DNA from: Tachypleus tridentatus
Lineage: Eukaryota; Arthropoda; Merostomata; Xiphosura; Limulidae
NCBI RefSeq assembly: GCF_004210375.1
Contig: NW_027467782.1
Span: forward strand, 28,685,276-28,749,275
DNA: 64,000 nucleotides
Direction of reading: 5' to 3'
Below, one piece after another: positions 1 to 10,518 of the stretch (positions are counted from its first letter, which is position 1; each line of letters starts with the position of its first letter). The translations under genes were made by a program, and so were the position numbers. The notes under the pieces are model-generated. The model was not told the DNA's origin. It saw only the letters and a list, made by a program, of their open reading frames with translations, and did not search any database.

Positions 1-138
1 AGTCCATAGACCACACTCCACTGATTCTACAAGATACAATAGAGGGAGGATTCCTCATGACAGTGGGGGAAATCCATTCTTAACTCCTCTCAACAACCCA
101 TTCATTTGGGTAGTTTTCTTCTTTTCAACCTCATTTGG
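1..138. repeat. Left arm of a near-perfect inverted repeat (partner 10,381-10,518)
   Basis: Position 1 pairs with the complement of 10,518 and position 138 with the complement of 10,381. Over 138 bases I count four mismatches and no gaps, about 97% identity, much higher than any other dispersed repeat here. The inner end stops abruptly. The outer end runs into the window edge, so the true length is unknown. The arms bound the interval in which the ZC3H15-like C-terminal exons have the wrong strand. Confidence 0.93.
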
Positions 139-3100
139 GCCCAGCCTTCTCCTTTTCAGGTTTGGAGCAAGCAGTTCACATGTTCTTCACCTCACATTTC
201 TTGCAGTTAAATGTATTCTATCTTTGTGGGGATGTGAACTATGGATCAAACTTGTATGTATTCACTTTAGTGGGAACTGAGAGATCAGTGAAACTTCTTA
301 CCCATACACACTGCCCGCATCCATATACTAGTAACAACATTTACTAGTTCATGCCTTATGTATTGTATGTTATAAAATGTTTTTCATTTTAAGTTTAATT
401 GTCTTCATTAGTAAAACTTGATTTCTTTGCTTATGTGATGTTAACATGCATCTGCTTGCAGAAGAACTGAGTCAGTTAACCAATCAAAATAAGAGTTTGT
501 GATACTTATTTTAGCAATCAATCAAAATTATGATTAAATCAGTTGTCATGAAAGTAATAAACTAATTGAAATTAATGTTTCTAGTTATTCCAAATATCCA
601 GATGATCAAAATATTTGTTAGGTACAAACTTGCATAAGAGGCAGGTGTGGGGATGCTTTATGACTTCCATTGCCATTAAATTTACTATTCCTGTCATTGT
701 TATTGCAAAGCTACAGAAGCTATCTATCACTGCACCAATTTTGAACCATTGACTGTCAACTCTGGCTATTTAAATAATTAGGTGTAAATTTATTGTATTT
801 TGATTTTTTTTTCACACTGTGTGATGTTTTTGCTTTACAATTGTATCACTATTATTTAAAGTTGTATTAGTGTGAGCACATTTAGAGCAGGAGCCCAAGT
901 GGTCCAGTCATTCATATTTTTAGTATTTAATAACTGTGTTCTTCAGTTATGTATGAGAGAATGCAGGTGAGGTGAAGGGATCCATAGGGGTAAACATTAT
1001 GCACATTTTTCAGAGATTAATAATAATATTGTTTAATATTATATTTGAATAGGCATTAATTTAAGGTAGAGATCAAGGGAGTTGAAACCCCATCCCTTCT
1101 AGCTGTTTTTTTTTTTTAAAGTAATACCTGTATCATTTAATGTTTTTATCTGTGGGGTCTTAACTCCTCCCTCCATTTTCCCCCTTCATTTAATTAGGAA
1201 AACAGTCAATAGTATTGAAAATAAATATGAGGTTTCAGTATCTGTTTGATTGGTCTATTAATTACCTTTATTATTATTTATTTGAATTTAGTTTATTTTG
1301 AATCTATAACAGTCAGGTGTAGCTTCAGCCATTGACTTATGAATACAATAATATGAACATCAACTTAATGTTTCCCTGGTAAATTATCAGGCCTTGGTTT
1401 TTATCCAGAAATTAACAGTGTGCATGCATTCTAGACTTTATGGAGATTTGTTTTCCTTAAAGAAAGTGCTATTTTTCGGAATTTATAATGCATAATGGAG
1501 GGTTTAGACATTTTCATTGTTGGTTGGTTAGCTTGGCAATTTACGGTGCAAAGCAACTAAGCTATATGCACCAGACATTTTGGTAATGAAGTTAGAAAAA
1601 AATTACCTTTTTTCTCTAAATGATAATAAAAAACTTTATTTCAACCCAAATTTTGAAATAACTATTTGTAGTTATTATTTCTTACATCATTTGTAGCCCT
1701 TATATTTATGACACTTGTAGCTCTTGTAACATATGCCTACTTTAAAATCTGTTTTTCATTGTTTGAAAGTTATAATGTTCCTGACAAATGTTTTAGTACT
1801 GTTGGTATCCAAAATAAGTAAAAATGCAAGTGACAAAAAAGAATTGAAAACAGATGTGATGCTTGCAAACATTAAAATGTGAATATAGTTGTAGACGTGG
1901 TTTTCCTTTCAAAATATAATAATTTATTTCAATTAAAGTTTTTAAATGTTTGTTTTTATTTTCTAATTGATCACATTGGTAGAAATAAAGATATAGATTT
2001 TAAATTGTTCATTACAACCTATATGAACTAATAATAATAGACTTTCTAATTAATTTTATCACTAATTACTTGTAACACATAAGTATAAATAATAAAAACA
2101 ATGAATGTGATGTACACTTATTAATTAAACCACTAGAAGTCTAATTGGACCCCCTCTTCATAAAAGAAATAGAGAGAAACTATTCTTGTTATGATAACAG
2201 TTGTTGAGAAAGTTTAAATATGCTTGGATATAGCACATAGACTATCATGTGTTGATAAAGTTAAAATATAGGTTGTTTCTTATAGCTTTGTAAAGTTTCT
2301 TTTCTGTTCCCTTTGTTGTGAATTCTGAATGTATTTGTGTATAAAATTATATATATTTTAAAGCTATAGTTTTAGTTTTATTCAAAGAGAAAATATATGA
2401 TAACTTTGCATAAGGTAAGCTTATACAGTTTAAAGATGGGTTGAACTGATAACAAATCTTATTAAAAGTTTAACATGATAATGAATGTATAGTGTTTGGA
2501 AAAGGTTTTGTCATCTTCAAGTTTAATAATATACCTACACACTGAAATGTATATTGTATGAAGCAAAGAGGTTGCATAACTTGAGATTGCTTAAAGCATA
2601 ATAAAGTTATTTTGTTGATGCTCTGTTTCTAATTACTGTTTTTTACTTTTTAATAAACACATTATGATTTTATTAAGTTGCAGTGTTTGTAAACATATTT
2701 TTTAATATGTTCACCAAATAAAATACTGTCATCAAATTGTACAATTTTACTATTTGGTGAATATGGTAGGAAATTGCAAAATATTGTGATGTTGTAAATA
2801 TTTATTAAGTAATGTTCTAGTATGTTTATTTTGTTCAAATAATGAAGATAAATAAATTGTTTAACTAAAAATGGCAACTGTTAAAAAGATGAAGGCTGTT
2901 ATGTGAAATTAAGGGTAATTTAAAAATTAGTGAAAAAAAAAGTGAAAGAAAAAATTAAAAATGATACCACGTTAGAATAATGTTGTGGTTGAAAAATGTT
3001 AAGAAGTAAGCATGTGCTTTTCTTGTATGGGTTATAAAAGGTGTGGTACTAATGGGTTGAGTGTAATTGATCAGTTCAAGGAATTCAAGGAATTATTTTC

Positions 3101-3700
3101 CACAAAGTAGGGCACACAATTCTTATCTAATGAGATTATTAGGGATTTAGTAACAAAAAAAGAAGAGGAACATTATTTAATGTTGTCCTTTGCATAATTT
3201 TTGCTTCTTTCATAAGTACTCTTAACTGGTGGTAATAAATACAAACTGTAGATGTTTAAATCCTTAAACAGAACTAATTTACAAAAATTGTAAACTTGTT
3301 AAGCATTTTTAAGAAGAAACCCCCCCCACTAATATAGTAAGTTCTAATACAGAAAATCAAGATTTTCTAACTTGTTTACTATACCACTTGGATGGAAAGT
3401 ACATAAGTTATAAAATATTTCTATTTAATGTTGTTTTAAGCATTAAACACACAGAAAATACATTTTGTCATTTAAAACTTGACAGTCAGACATGTATAGA
3501 TCATATACAAATTTGTAACTGTAAAAGGTGATGCATTTGGTTTGTTCTCTCAAAACATCTCAGTGATGGTATACTTAACATGTGATGAAACTTGTGGTTA
3601 CCATGAAACACATTCATCTATTTAAAAAAACTGATACTGACACTCATAATGTATAAATATTAAAAACAGACTTATTTGTGAGCTTTCTGATATTTTAGTT
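139..3700. other. No recognisable gene; AT-rich intronic or intergenic DNA
   Basis: No coding stretch with homology or convincing splice sites was seen. The only structure noted is a short hairpin at 2,710-2,761. If the 1-10.5 kb segment is inverted as proposed, this stretch would lie next to the ZC3H15-like N-terminal exons in the ancestral order, so the missing middle exons (second zinc finger) should have been sought here; I could not find them. Confidence 0.6.
2710..2761. repeat. Small hairpin, 11-bp perfect arms
   Basis: TTCACCAAATA at 2,710-2,720 is exactly complementary to TATTTGGTGAA at 2,751-2,761, with a 30-base loop. There is no poly-T tract or gene end beside it, so a function is not implied. 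Confidence 0.6.
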
Positions 3701-3714
3701 ATTAAACTTTCTAT

Positions 3715-4920
3715 ATTCCAGTTGGTAACAAAACATTTTGTTGTTATCCCATTTCACAGTGTCAGGATGGCATCTGCATAGTGCTTGATATTGGTGGTGT
3801 TGCACAGCATCATCCTTATCATACAGTTGAATGTTTCTGCAGAGTTGACTTGGCACCTGCTGAAATTGGTAAATCCATCTAGTATTAAAAATGCTGTCTT
3901 CTCTGTAAATCCTGTCTTCATTAGGATTTGGCAATAACCTTTACTGAGGTTGATCTTTGAAGAGAACCTGACCTTATAATTTCTAGGTTGTTCATAGTTT
4001 CAGAGTTGAACTTCATCACAAGATTCAGCTTTTGGAAATTTATTTAGAAACAGTTAACCTATCTCTAATTTTTGTGATTAAAACTGGTAAATGGTAGGCT
4101 AAATTTGAAGGCTTAACAATTCCAGCTTCCAACATTGCCTCAGCTTCCTGCTTTGTAAGGTACAGTGGAGCGCGCCATTAAACCGCGAAATTGCTTAAGC
4201 CGCTGTAGCAAGTCTTGTCCCAGAATTTTTGATGTATTAAATCTACTACCTGGCTTTTTAAAGTTTCTCACACTCTCCTTGTCGTTGACACTGACATGAC
4301 AAATATGAGCGAGGATTATCGCGGCTCACCGCTAATTTAAGAAAGTGCAAAAACGTGGCTTACGAATTTAATCCTGGCTTTATAACTTCAAAGAGATATT
4401 TAAAAAGGATTTGCTTTCATTTGGGAAATAAATAGAATATATTACAGTAGAAATTGACCGTTAATCTACCTTATCCGCCCTGTATGCCAGCTTTATGGAG
4501 GCCGCCACTGTTACCGAATCACACCTCTCCATACATTAAACTTAATCCGCGGTAAATCCGTGAAAAAAGTGATCAATAATTAAAGTATTATTTTTAATTC
4601 GATAATCCAATATTTTTATGGAATTGTATAAATATTACCCACAAACCCAATAGACATCACTTCAGTTTCTGAGCTGTTAGCGACTTCGGCTTTTCAGTCA
4701 CAAAGGTTTTAGCCGCAGACCACTTAAGCCGTGGTTAAGCAGGTTGACCCTCCAAATACTGCATCTTAACGGCGCTCCACTGTATTTCATTGCATAAGGT
4801 ATCTGAAAGGGCTTCACTTTAGCTGGATACCATGTTGTTGTGTTGCACAAGGCCTATCTTTCCTGGTCTATCCATGAAGATATCTCTCCTCTTTCCATTC
4901 TTTTATCAAAATTTGACATG
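3715..4920 (-). mobile_element. Gypsy-type LTR retrotransposon relic: linker and reverse-transcriptase start, interrupted by a MITE
   Basis: Reading the minus strand from about 4,915, pieces of the Gypsy pre-RT linker appear (a PGKIGLVQHN motif), then the KPFQIPYAM motif. The copy is then cut by the MITE at 4,163-4,782. It resumes with MLEAGIVKPSN and, near 3,940, with KGYCQILM and FTEKTAF, which correspond to the RT 'KGYWQIP' and 'EKTAF' motifs. HYADAIL replaces the catalytic Y-x-DD box region (usual form HYVDDIL), so one catalytic Asp is changed. Frames shift and no integrase or LTR was recognised. It is a dead fragment; its direction is opposite to the Gypsy element at 49-54 kb. Confidence 0.8.
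4163..4782. mobile_element. 620-bp MITE of pogo/Tigger type with TA target duplication
   Basis: The element begins CAGTGGAGCGCG at 4,163 and ends with the complement CGCTCCACTG at 4,782, giving terminal inverted repeats of at least 11 bases. A TA dinucleotide flanks each end (4,161-4,162 and 4,783-4,784). The CAGTGG-start ends and TA duplication fit pogo/Tigger members of Tc1-mariner. No transposase is encoded. It is richer in CpG than its surroundings (several CGCG/CGGC motifs), which suggests a younger insertion than the Gypsy relic it splits. Removing it rejoins the Gypsy reading frame at the TA. Confidence 0.92.
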
Positions 4921-4929
4921 GTTATATAT

Positions 4930-6500
4930 CATGTAATCTCCATGCTATTTGCACTTTTACTATAGTTGTGCACATATTGGTATTTATTTCCACTGTCCTT
5001 CTCATTTTCTTCTAACACAACTTACCACTGTGTAATCATGGCTGTGGCTTACCAAATGTTGTAAACGTACTTAATAGTAATGTAAATTTATAAGTGTGTT
5101 GGACCACAAAATTTTCTACAGTAGGTATCTCTGACTTGCTGGCAGTGAAATTGACAAAAAATTAACAACATGCACTCCACTTGTTTTTTTAAAATAATAT
5201 ATGTTTGAAACAAGTTAAATGTATGTACAAAATTATTTACACTATGGAGATAATATTTGTATCTAAGACACTATACAGTTTTCTTTTATTGTCCAAAGTC
5301 CACTTAAGCCAATTCAACAGTTTTAGAATTCAGTTGACAAGCTAAACTTTTATGTCTTTTAATCACAGTGGTATCATGATATCACATGAGCTACTACGGT
5401 TGTATCCTTAACTTTCAGTATTATTCTGTTTTTTGTACTTCCAATTATCATCTTTCCTTTGTTGAAGTCCACATATGTGGGTTCAATTGGTTTAGAACAC
5501 CCTTTTATGAGACATAATATTCTCCTTATCTCTTTTAAACTTTAAATGTCACCCTAACCTACCAACCATTCACTTCCACAACAGTTAACTTTACAAAGTC
5601 TAACTTTTCTGTGACAGTTCTCTCTCATGTGACTTTTACTCTTTTTTCATTCATCTAGTTATAGTTATTTATACATATATCACAGTCTTGACATCACTGG
5701 ATTGTAAACACAGTGTTCAATAGCCTCAACATCAGTGAGTTACAAAGTAAATTAATTAGTAACACTACCTCCACTAAACAGTCTTATATTCAAGTTGGTG
5801 TAAAGTTTAGACATAAGTTTTCTCTGAATACTTTGTTATTACATTATTATTGAATAATATCATAATTTTATACAGTTATATTTCCTGTACATAAATTGTT
5901 ATCTGTATGCATTCATAAAATTACATCTTGCTCTATGTAATTTATAAAATTGTGTTCTGTGTGTGTTTTATAATATATTGTTGTATTATATCTAATTTTT
6001 ACAATTGTGTCATTACATTGTGTACTTCAAGAGAGCAGCTCTTAGGTCTAACTTGACAAGAATTTCATTTTAAACATTTTTGGCATGGAAAAGTATTTTA
6101 TTCTCTGTCTATCCACACTTCAATCCAAGTTTACTTATTGAATTTCATATTTTGTACTTTTGTCTTCCTCTCTTTATGTTTATGAAGGATAGTATACTTT
6201 TAATATATTTTCATAAAAATGTACATAAGTTGTTGTCATTGTTTTAAGTTGTTTAGATTTTTTATACACAAGACTTTATTGACTTATAACAATTTAGATC
6301 TTTATTACATTCTTTTAATGAAAACGTGTGTAAAGTGTAACAGTTAATATATAAATTTGGGAAATAAGTACATACACATATATGTAAGTATAAAAGACAT
6401 TGTGTACAAAAAATTTTTATATTTGTCTGATTGCATGTTTGTTCAATATTTAATTGAAATATATTTTGTAAGCATAGTATCAACAACAACATTATTTTGA
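4930..6500. other. No recognisable gene; AT-rich DNA
   Basis: Short ORFs only, none with recognisable domains. It lies upstream of the first plus-strand ZC3H15-like exon and is probably the intron that held, or once held, the preceding exon. Confidence 0.5.
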
Positions 6501-6507
6501 TTTGTAG

Positions 6508-6588
6508 ATATCAAAATGAGAAGAAGGAAAAAGTTCAAGTGGAACAGGACAGGAAAAAGTAGAGTTTAAAGCTGGTCATCACATTGGT
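6508..6588 (+). pseudogene. ZC3H15: ZC3H15-like exon, basic segment ending FKAG; frameshifted
   Basis: The acceptor TTTGTAG precedes 6,508 and a consensus donor GTAAGT starts at 6,589. Translation gives NEKKEKVQVEQDRKK and then, after a shift of frame near 6,555-6,561, EFKAGHHIG. In the vertebrate protein the matching stretch is KLEQDMERRKADFKAG. The shift equals one missing base and falls at an AAAAA run, so an assembly error is possible for this lesion alone. In the uninterrupted frame a TAG follows directly. Confidence 0.66.
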
Positions 6589-7210
6589 GTAAGTGATATT
6601 GTAAAACTGTATGACTGTCATCATATGATGAGTATTATTAGTAAGTTAAAGTTTGTTGACCATCATCATGGTGTAATTATAATAGATGAACTCCACTGGT
6701 CACCCTTTAATTTAATGAAATATAACTACTTGTTATCATCTATTGTAAATATTGATATTGTTTGATTGACGTAAGAAGTGATCAACAGTTTGTAAAATCA
6801 TTCTTGAAATTACTGATCATCACTGTGGTATAAATAATTATATATTTATTTTAAACATAGCTTGTACTTTGCTTAAGAAGAGGTAAGCTAACTTTAAAAA
6901 TAGCAAGACAAGTTGATGTAGAATTTTAACATTATATAGTACAAAATGCATTATTAATGAGTGTGGTCATAGAGCATATTTAAACTTGTCAAGTTTATTC
7001 TTATCATTGTTAATTATGTTTATCTGAAGAGTAAACTAGAATCTTCATAGTTATGAGTCTTCCAACAGCTCAGTGGACCAGAGATTCAACCCAGACTTGG
7101 CTGTAGAAGGCTAGATGGGTGAAGACCTCAAAGCATGAGGTCTTGTTTGCATGCTATTTTATCTCTTAAGGATTTTCATGGAAATGTTATTAAGGAATGT
7201 TGCTTAATTA

Positions 7211-7334
7211 AGTGCCCTCCGCTAGTACAGTGGAATGTCTCCGGATTTACAACACAAAAATCAGGGGTTCGACTCCCCTCGGTGGGCTGGGCAGCTAGCC
7301 CTTTGTGGCTTTGCTATAAGAAAAACACACAGCT
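7211..7334 (+). repeat. tRNA-derived SINE, family 1
   Basis: The sequence carries an A-box-like TAGTACAGTGG and a B-box GGGGTTCGACTCCCC (near 7,262-7,276), followed by the family's tRNA-unrelated tail with GTGGCTTTGCTATAAG and an AACACACA end. The same family occurs at 20,762-20,880 and, on the other strand, at 18,236-18,370. Confidence 0.85.
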
Positions 7335-8041
7335 TAATTAAACAGTATGTGTTTTATCCAGTTCATCAATATCATTTGATATCATAGTTTGTTTCTTCAA
7401 AGAGAAAAAAAAGTTGTACAGTGAAACATTTATATATTTTATTTCTGTCTCCACATTACAGGCTGTGGTATCACAAGGATATTGGAAGAATTCTCTTTAT
7501 ACAAAAAAAGACTTAATTATAATCTCTCTCTTTTTTTATTAATACCAGCAAACTTGGTTGTCAGTGTTGACACATCAGTGAACAGTTTTGTGTCTTTTTG
7601 TAGCTGGGAAATTGAAAATTGATTTCAAAAGGATTTTATAGTTTTGGAGGAAATAAAAATAAACATTTAAACTCAAGCCAAAAGTTTAAAAAATACATAT
7701 ATTAATTTATTTCATGTTTTTAACCATCATTTAAGAATCAGTCCCAGTTCAAGATTTTTCTTAACTGAAAAGGGGGGCAGTGAGACATATGCTGGGATTA
7801 AATCTGAAATTATGGTAAAACTAAATTTATGGATAATAGTAGCTTTGGGGTTGGAGAACTATTTTAGCTCCCTCCCACTAGTGCTAGCTCTGTTAAGAAA
7901 TATAATTGCAGAATTAATATATATAAATATTACTTTTAAATTTTGTCAATGTCAATGCTAACGTGTACGAGATATATTTATCATAAAATTTGAGGGCATT
8001 GGAACATATAAAAATTTAATCTTTGTAAACTTTCTTTGCAG

Positions 8042-8162
8042 TTGCAGAACTGTGATTCATATCTGGAACTAACAACTGAGACCTTTATCCTGCAAGCAAA
8101 TGTAGGATTAACATTGTTACCTAATCTTCATGAAGTGAACAGAAGAAAAGCAAACCTATATG
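8042..8162 (+). other. Candidate coding exon of unknown identity
   Basis: A pyrimidine-rich acceptor (AACTTTCTTTGCAG) precedes 8,042 and a strong donor GTAAGG follows 8,162. The frame starting at 8,042 is open for all 40 codons and contains ELTTETFILQANVGLTLLPN. It lies between the two ZC3H15-like exons on the same strand, but I cannot align it to that family. Its end phase does not fit the next exon at 8,786 by one base. It may be a divergent family-specific exon, or chance. Confidence 0.4.
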
Positions 8163-8785
8163 GTAAGGAGATGTACTGAGTGTGTATTACATTAAGAAAG
8201 TAACTGTTATAGTTGTGCCTTAAATTTAATTCAAGTGTCTGTTGAAGTAGGAAAGTTATAGTTAAGGTTTAATATGAAGTATCTATTTTAATAAGAGAAT
8301 TGTTGACAAAATTTTAAAATGTATGTTATAATAATACGAAGTTAGAACATAATATAAATTAGCTGTTAAAGTAAGATATTGTTAAAAACCCTTATTATCA
8401 ACTGTAATAATAATTTGTATTTAATGCTTATTAATTTAAAAAAAGACGTTCAGACTTATTTAACGAAACCACAACTATTTGATTTTTAGAAAAAATCATG
8501 ACATTGAAAATGTTAAAAGAAAGGTCTGTCTGTAAAAGGTAGTTTGCAAATTTTTTTACAGACACTAAAAAGCCAGAATGATGAATGTATTGATATATGT
8601 AAAAATTATATATTTGCTTTGTTAGTTATTGTTAATATTTCAAAATGTATTGAGAAAAATCAGGACAGATTATGTTGATTAAATATCATATAGATAATTA
8701 TATCAGTAATTGTTGGTATCATTGTTAGTGGTATTTTGCACTAACATGGTGTTCATTATGATTGTTTTATACAATAAATTTGTAG

Positions 8786-8903
8786 GAGAGGAGGGAAGCT
8801 TCCTGAAGCAGCTGATTGAGAAGATCATCTTACTGCTACAGTAGATGGAGAAGCTGTTCCAATCAATGAAAACCTATCTGATGAAGAATTGGATGTGGAA
8901 TAA
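8786..8903 (+). pseudogene. ZC3H15: ZC3H15-like last exon with premature TGA
   Basis: The acceptor TTTGTAG precedes 8,786. In the frame from 8,787 the exon reads to a natural-looking stop TAA at 8,901-8,903. It contains DGEAVPINENLSDEELDVE, matching the acidic C-terminus of ZC3H15 ([20 protein letters not shown] in vertebrates, from memory). A TGA at 8,817-8,819 interrupts the frame upstream of the conserved block, between PEAAD and EDHLTATV. The tail is also shorter than usual. The stop is a substitution-type lesion. Confidence 0.66.
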
Positions 8904-9685
8904 CCAATGTGTAATAAGTAGAAATCCTATAAAGTTACAATGTATGAAACTTAACTGTAGTGTGTGTAACTGAACATTGGCAGTGACTTGTATCTCCCAG
9001 ATTCTTCTTAAAGATAATTTCAAGATTGTTTTACAAAGTGCCCTACCACAGACATGATCTGTACCACTAGTAGATGTCTGCTCTACATTTATTTATTACT
9101 TACCTACCTATAGTTGAACATTTTTTGTTAATAGTTAAAAAAAAAACACATTCTATTGAACCTGATGTTTTGTTCAAAGTTACCAAGTTTGGTTTTAGCA
9201 ATTTATTGCTCAATGCAGTGATTAATATAGTGTTTCTAGAATTGAAATGCTAAAGTTACCTTAAAAACAAAAATTGTGTAAGATTGATAAAATGTTTTAA
9301 GTAAAACAAGATATAACAGAAGTAAATGTGATTTTTAGAAAGCAATAATTTTTCTATCTTTATGAATTTCATTGTGAAATGTATATTTTTCATTGAATAT
9401 CTTGTTATAAATATTCATTATGGTAAAATAAATGGCGAGAAAAATTAAGCAGTGTGAGTTTAATTCATTGATTGGCACATATCAAATAGTGTTTTTAATT
9501 TTTGTAAATGTATAGTTGTATTTATTAAATACAAAAAGATATTTAATAACTTTCTACAAATTCACAGAAGGATATAAACAAAAGCAAACATAATGCATTT
9601 CTGACAGTTAAACAGAAATAACAAAAAGTGAAAACAGATGTATTGATATTTAACCCACACAAACTTATAAAAAGGGTACATGAAC
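8904..9685. other. Downstream of the ZC3H15-like stop; no gene
   Basis: AT-rich, presumably old 3' UTR and flanking DNA of the C-terminal exon. Several AATAAA-like words occur, for example near 9,427, but none can be assigned as a poly(A) site with confidence. Confidence 0.4.
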
Positions 9686-9689
9686 AGAC

Positions 9690-10230
9690 CAAGTACAGTC
9701 TGCCTAGGCAGAAAACATCCAGGGGAAGTGTCTTGGAATGCAACAAATAATGCCAAATGAAGTACATCTGGGTAAAAACATCCAGTGGAAACACCATGCA
9801 TGAGAACTATTTGATCAACAAGTGTAGTGTGCCCAGAGAATCACCTCAGATATACAATACTGTGGCCAAGTGAGGTCTACAGGGAAAGACATCCATGGAA
9901 AGCACCGTAAGATATGTTGAATTATGCCAAGTGAAGTCCATCCAGGCAAACATCTTTAAGTAGAAGTGCTTTGCATGAGAACTATTTGATGAACAAGAGT
10001 GGTCTCCCCTGGTAAAACCCAGGAGGTAGCACCTTTGGTATAAATATGATCTGGTCAAGTACTGGTATAAAAACATGCAGAGAAAGTGTCTTGGATTAAG
10101 ACAGATTATGTCAAGTGCAGTCCATCTGGGCAGAAAATATCCTGTGGAAACACCTTTCATAAGAATTTTGTGAGCAACAAGTGCAGTTAACCTGAGCAAA
10201 AATGTTCAGGGAAAGTGCCTTGGATCCTGA
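9690..10230. repeat. ~60-bp minisatellite, about nine diverged units in a trimeric higher-order pattern
   Basis: Units start with AAGTGCAGTCCATCTGGGC-like sequence and contain AAAACATCC...GGAAA. Units 2, 5 and 8 end with CATGAGAACTATTTGATGAAC-like sequence, while units 1, 4 and 7 end with AATAATGCC or TATGTC, so three ~60-bp units form a ~180-bp higher-order repeat present about three times. The long minus-strand ORF across 9,846-10,199 is a by-product of the repeat. The array ends about 150 bp inside the right inverted-repeat arm. Confidence 0.8.
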
Positions 10231-10380
10231 TTGTTATATTACAGTGTAATCATTGTTCAGTATCACAGTAAGAATAACAATGCTAGCCCTCTTGTTGTTG
10301 AGTGGGTACACATAATCTACAAATTCAATTTTAGTTTATTGTACAAAAACTACTCAGGAGGAATCTTCCTTGGTCTACAA

Positions 10381-10518
10381 CCAAATGAGGTTGAAAAGAA
10401 GAAAACTACCCAAATGAATGGGTTATTGAGAGGAGATAAGAATGTATTTCCCCCACTATCATGAGGAATCCTCCCTCTATTGTATCTTGTAGAATCAGTG
10501 GAGTGTGGTCTATGGACT
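10381..10518. repeat. Right arm of the inverted repeat (partner 1-138)
   Basis: It is complementary to 1-138 with four mismatches and no gaps. The sequence outside the arm (from 10,519) cannot be compared because the left partner runs off the window. This is one of two natural breakpoint positions for the inversion that would reunite the ZC3H15-like exons. Confidence 0.93.

Larger units (their letters stand above)
6508..8903 (+). pseudogene. ZC3H15: ZC3H15-like gene, C-terminal part on the plus strand (inverted relative to its 5' part)
   Basis: ZC3H15 (DFRP1) is a cytoplasmic CCCH zinc-finger protein that binds and stabilises the translational GTPase DRG1. Two plus-strand exons match its C-terminal half: 6,508-6,588 (the basic coiled stretch ending in FKAG) and 8,786-8,903 (acidic tail with AVPINENL, compare AVPVDENL in the vertebrate protein). 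A third clean exon lies between them at 8,042-8,162 but I cannot match it to the family. A frameshift and a TGA break the reading frame. The N-terminal exons of the same gene are on the minus strand at 12.0-17.6 kb. The interval between the inverted repeats 1-138 and 10,381-10,518 must be flipped to make the gene collinear. Confidence 0.68.

Noticed and set aside
7222..7295. Functional tRNA gene
   Set aside because: A and B boxes are present, but the sequence does not fold into a complete cloverleaf with a proper acceptor stem and is followed by the SINE tail.
9846..10199. 117-codon minus-strand ORF
   Set aside because: It lies entirely in the ~60-bp minisatellite; its length follows from the repeat lacking stops in one frame, and it has no domain.
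1..10518. A 10.5-kb DNA transposon bounded by TIRs (Maverick-like)
   Set aside because: The interior holds host-gene exons (ZC3H15-like) and unrelated nested repeats, no transposon genes such as polymerase B, integrase or capsid; an inversion explains the arms better.
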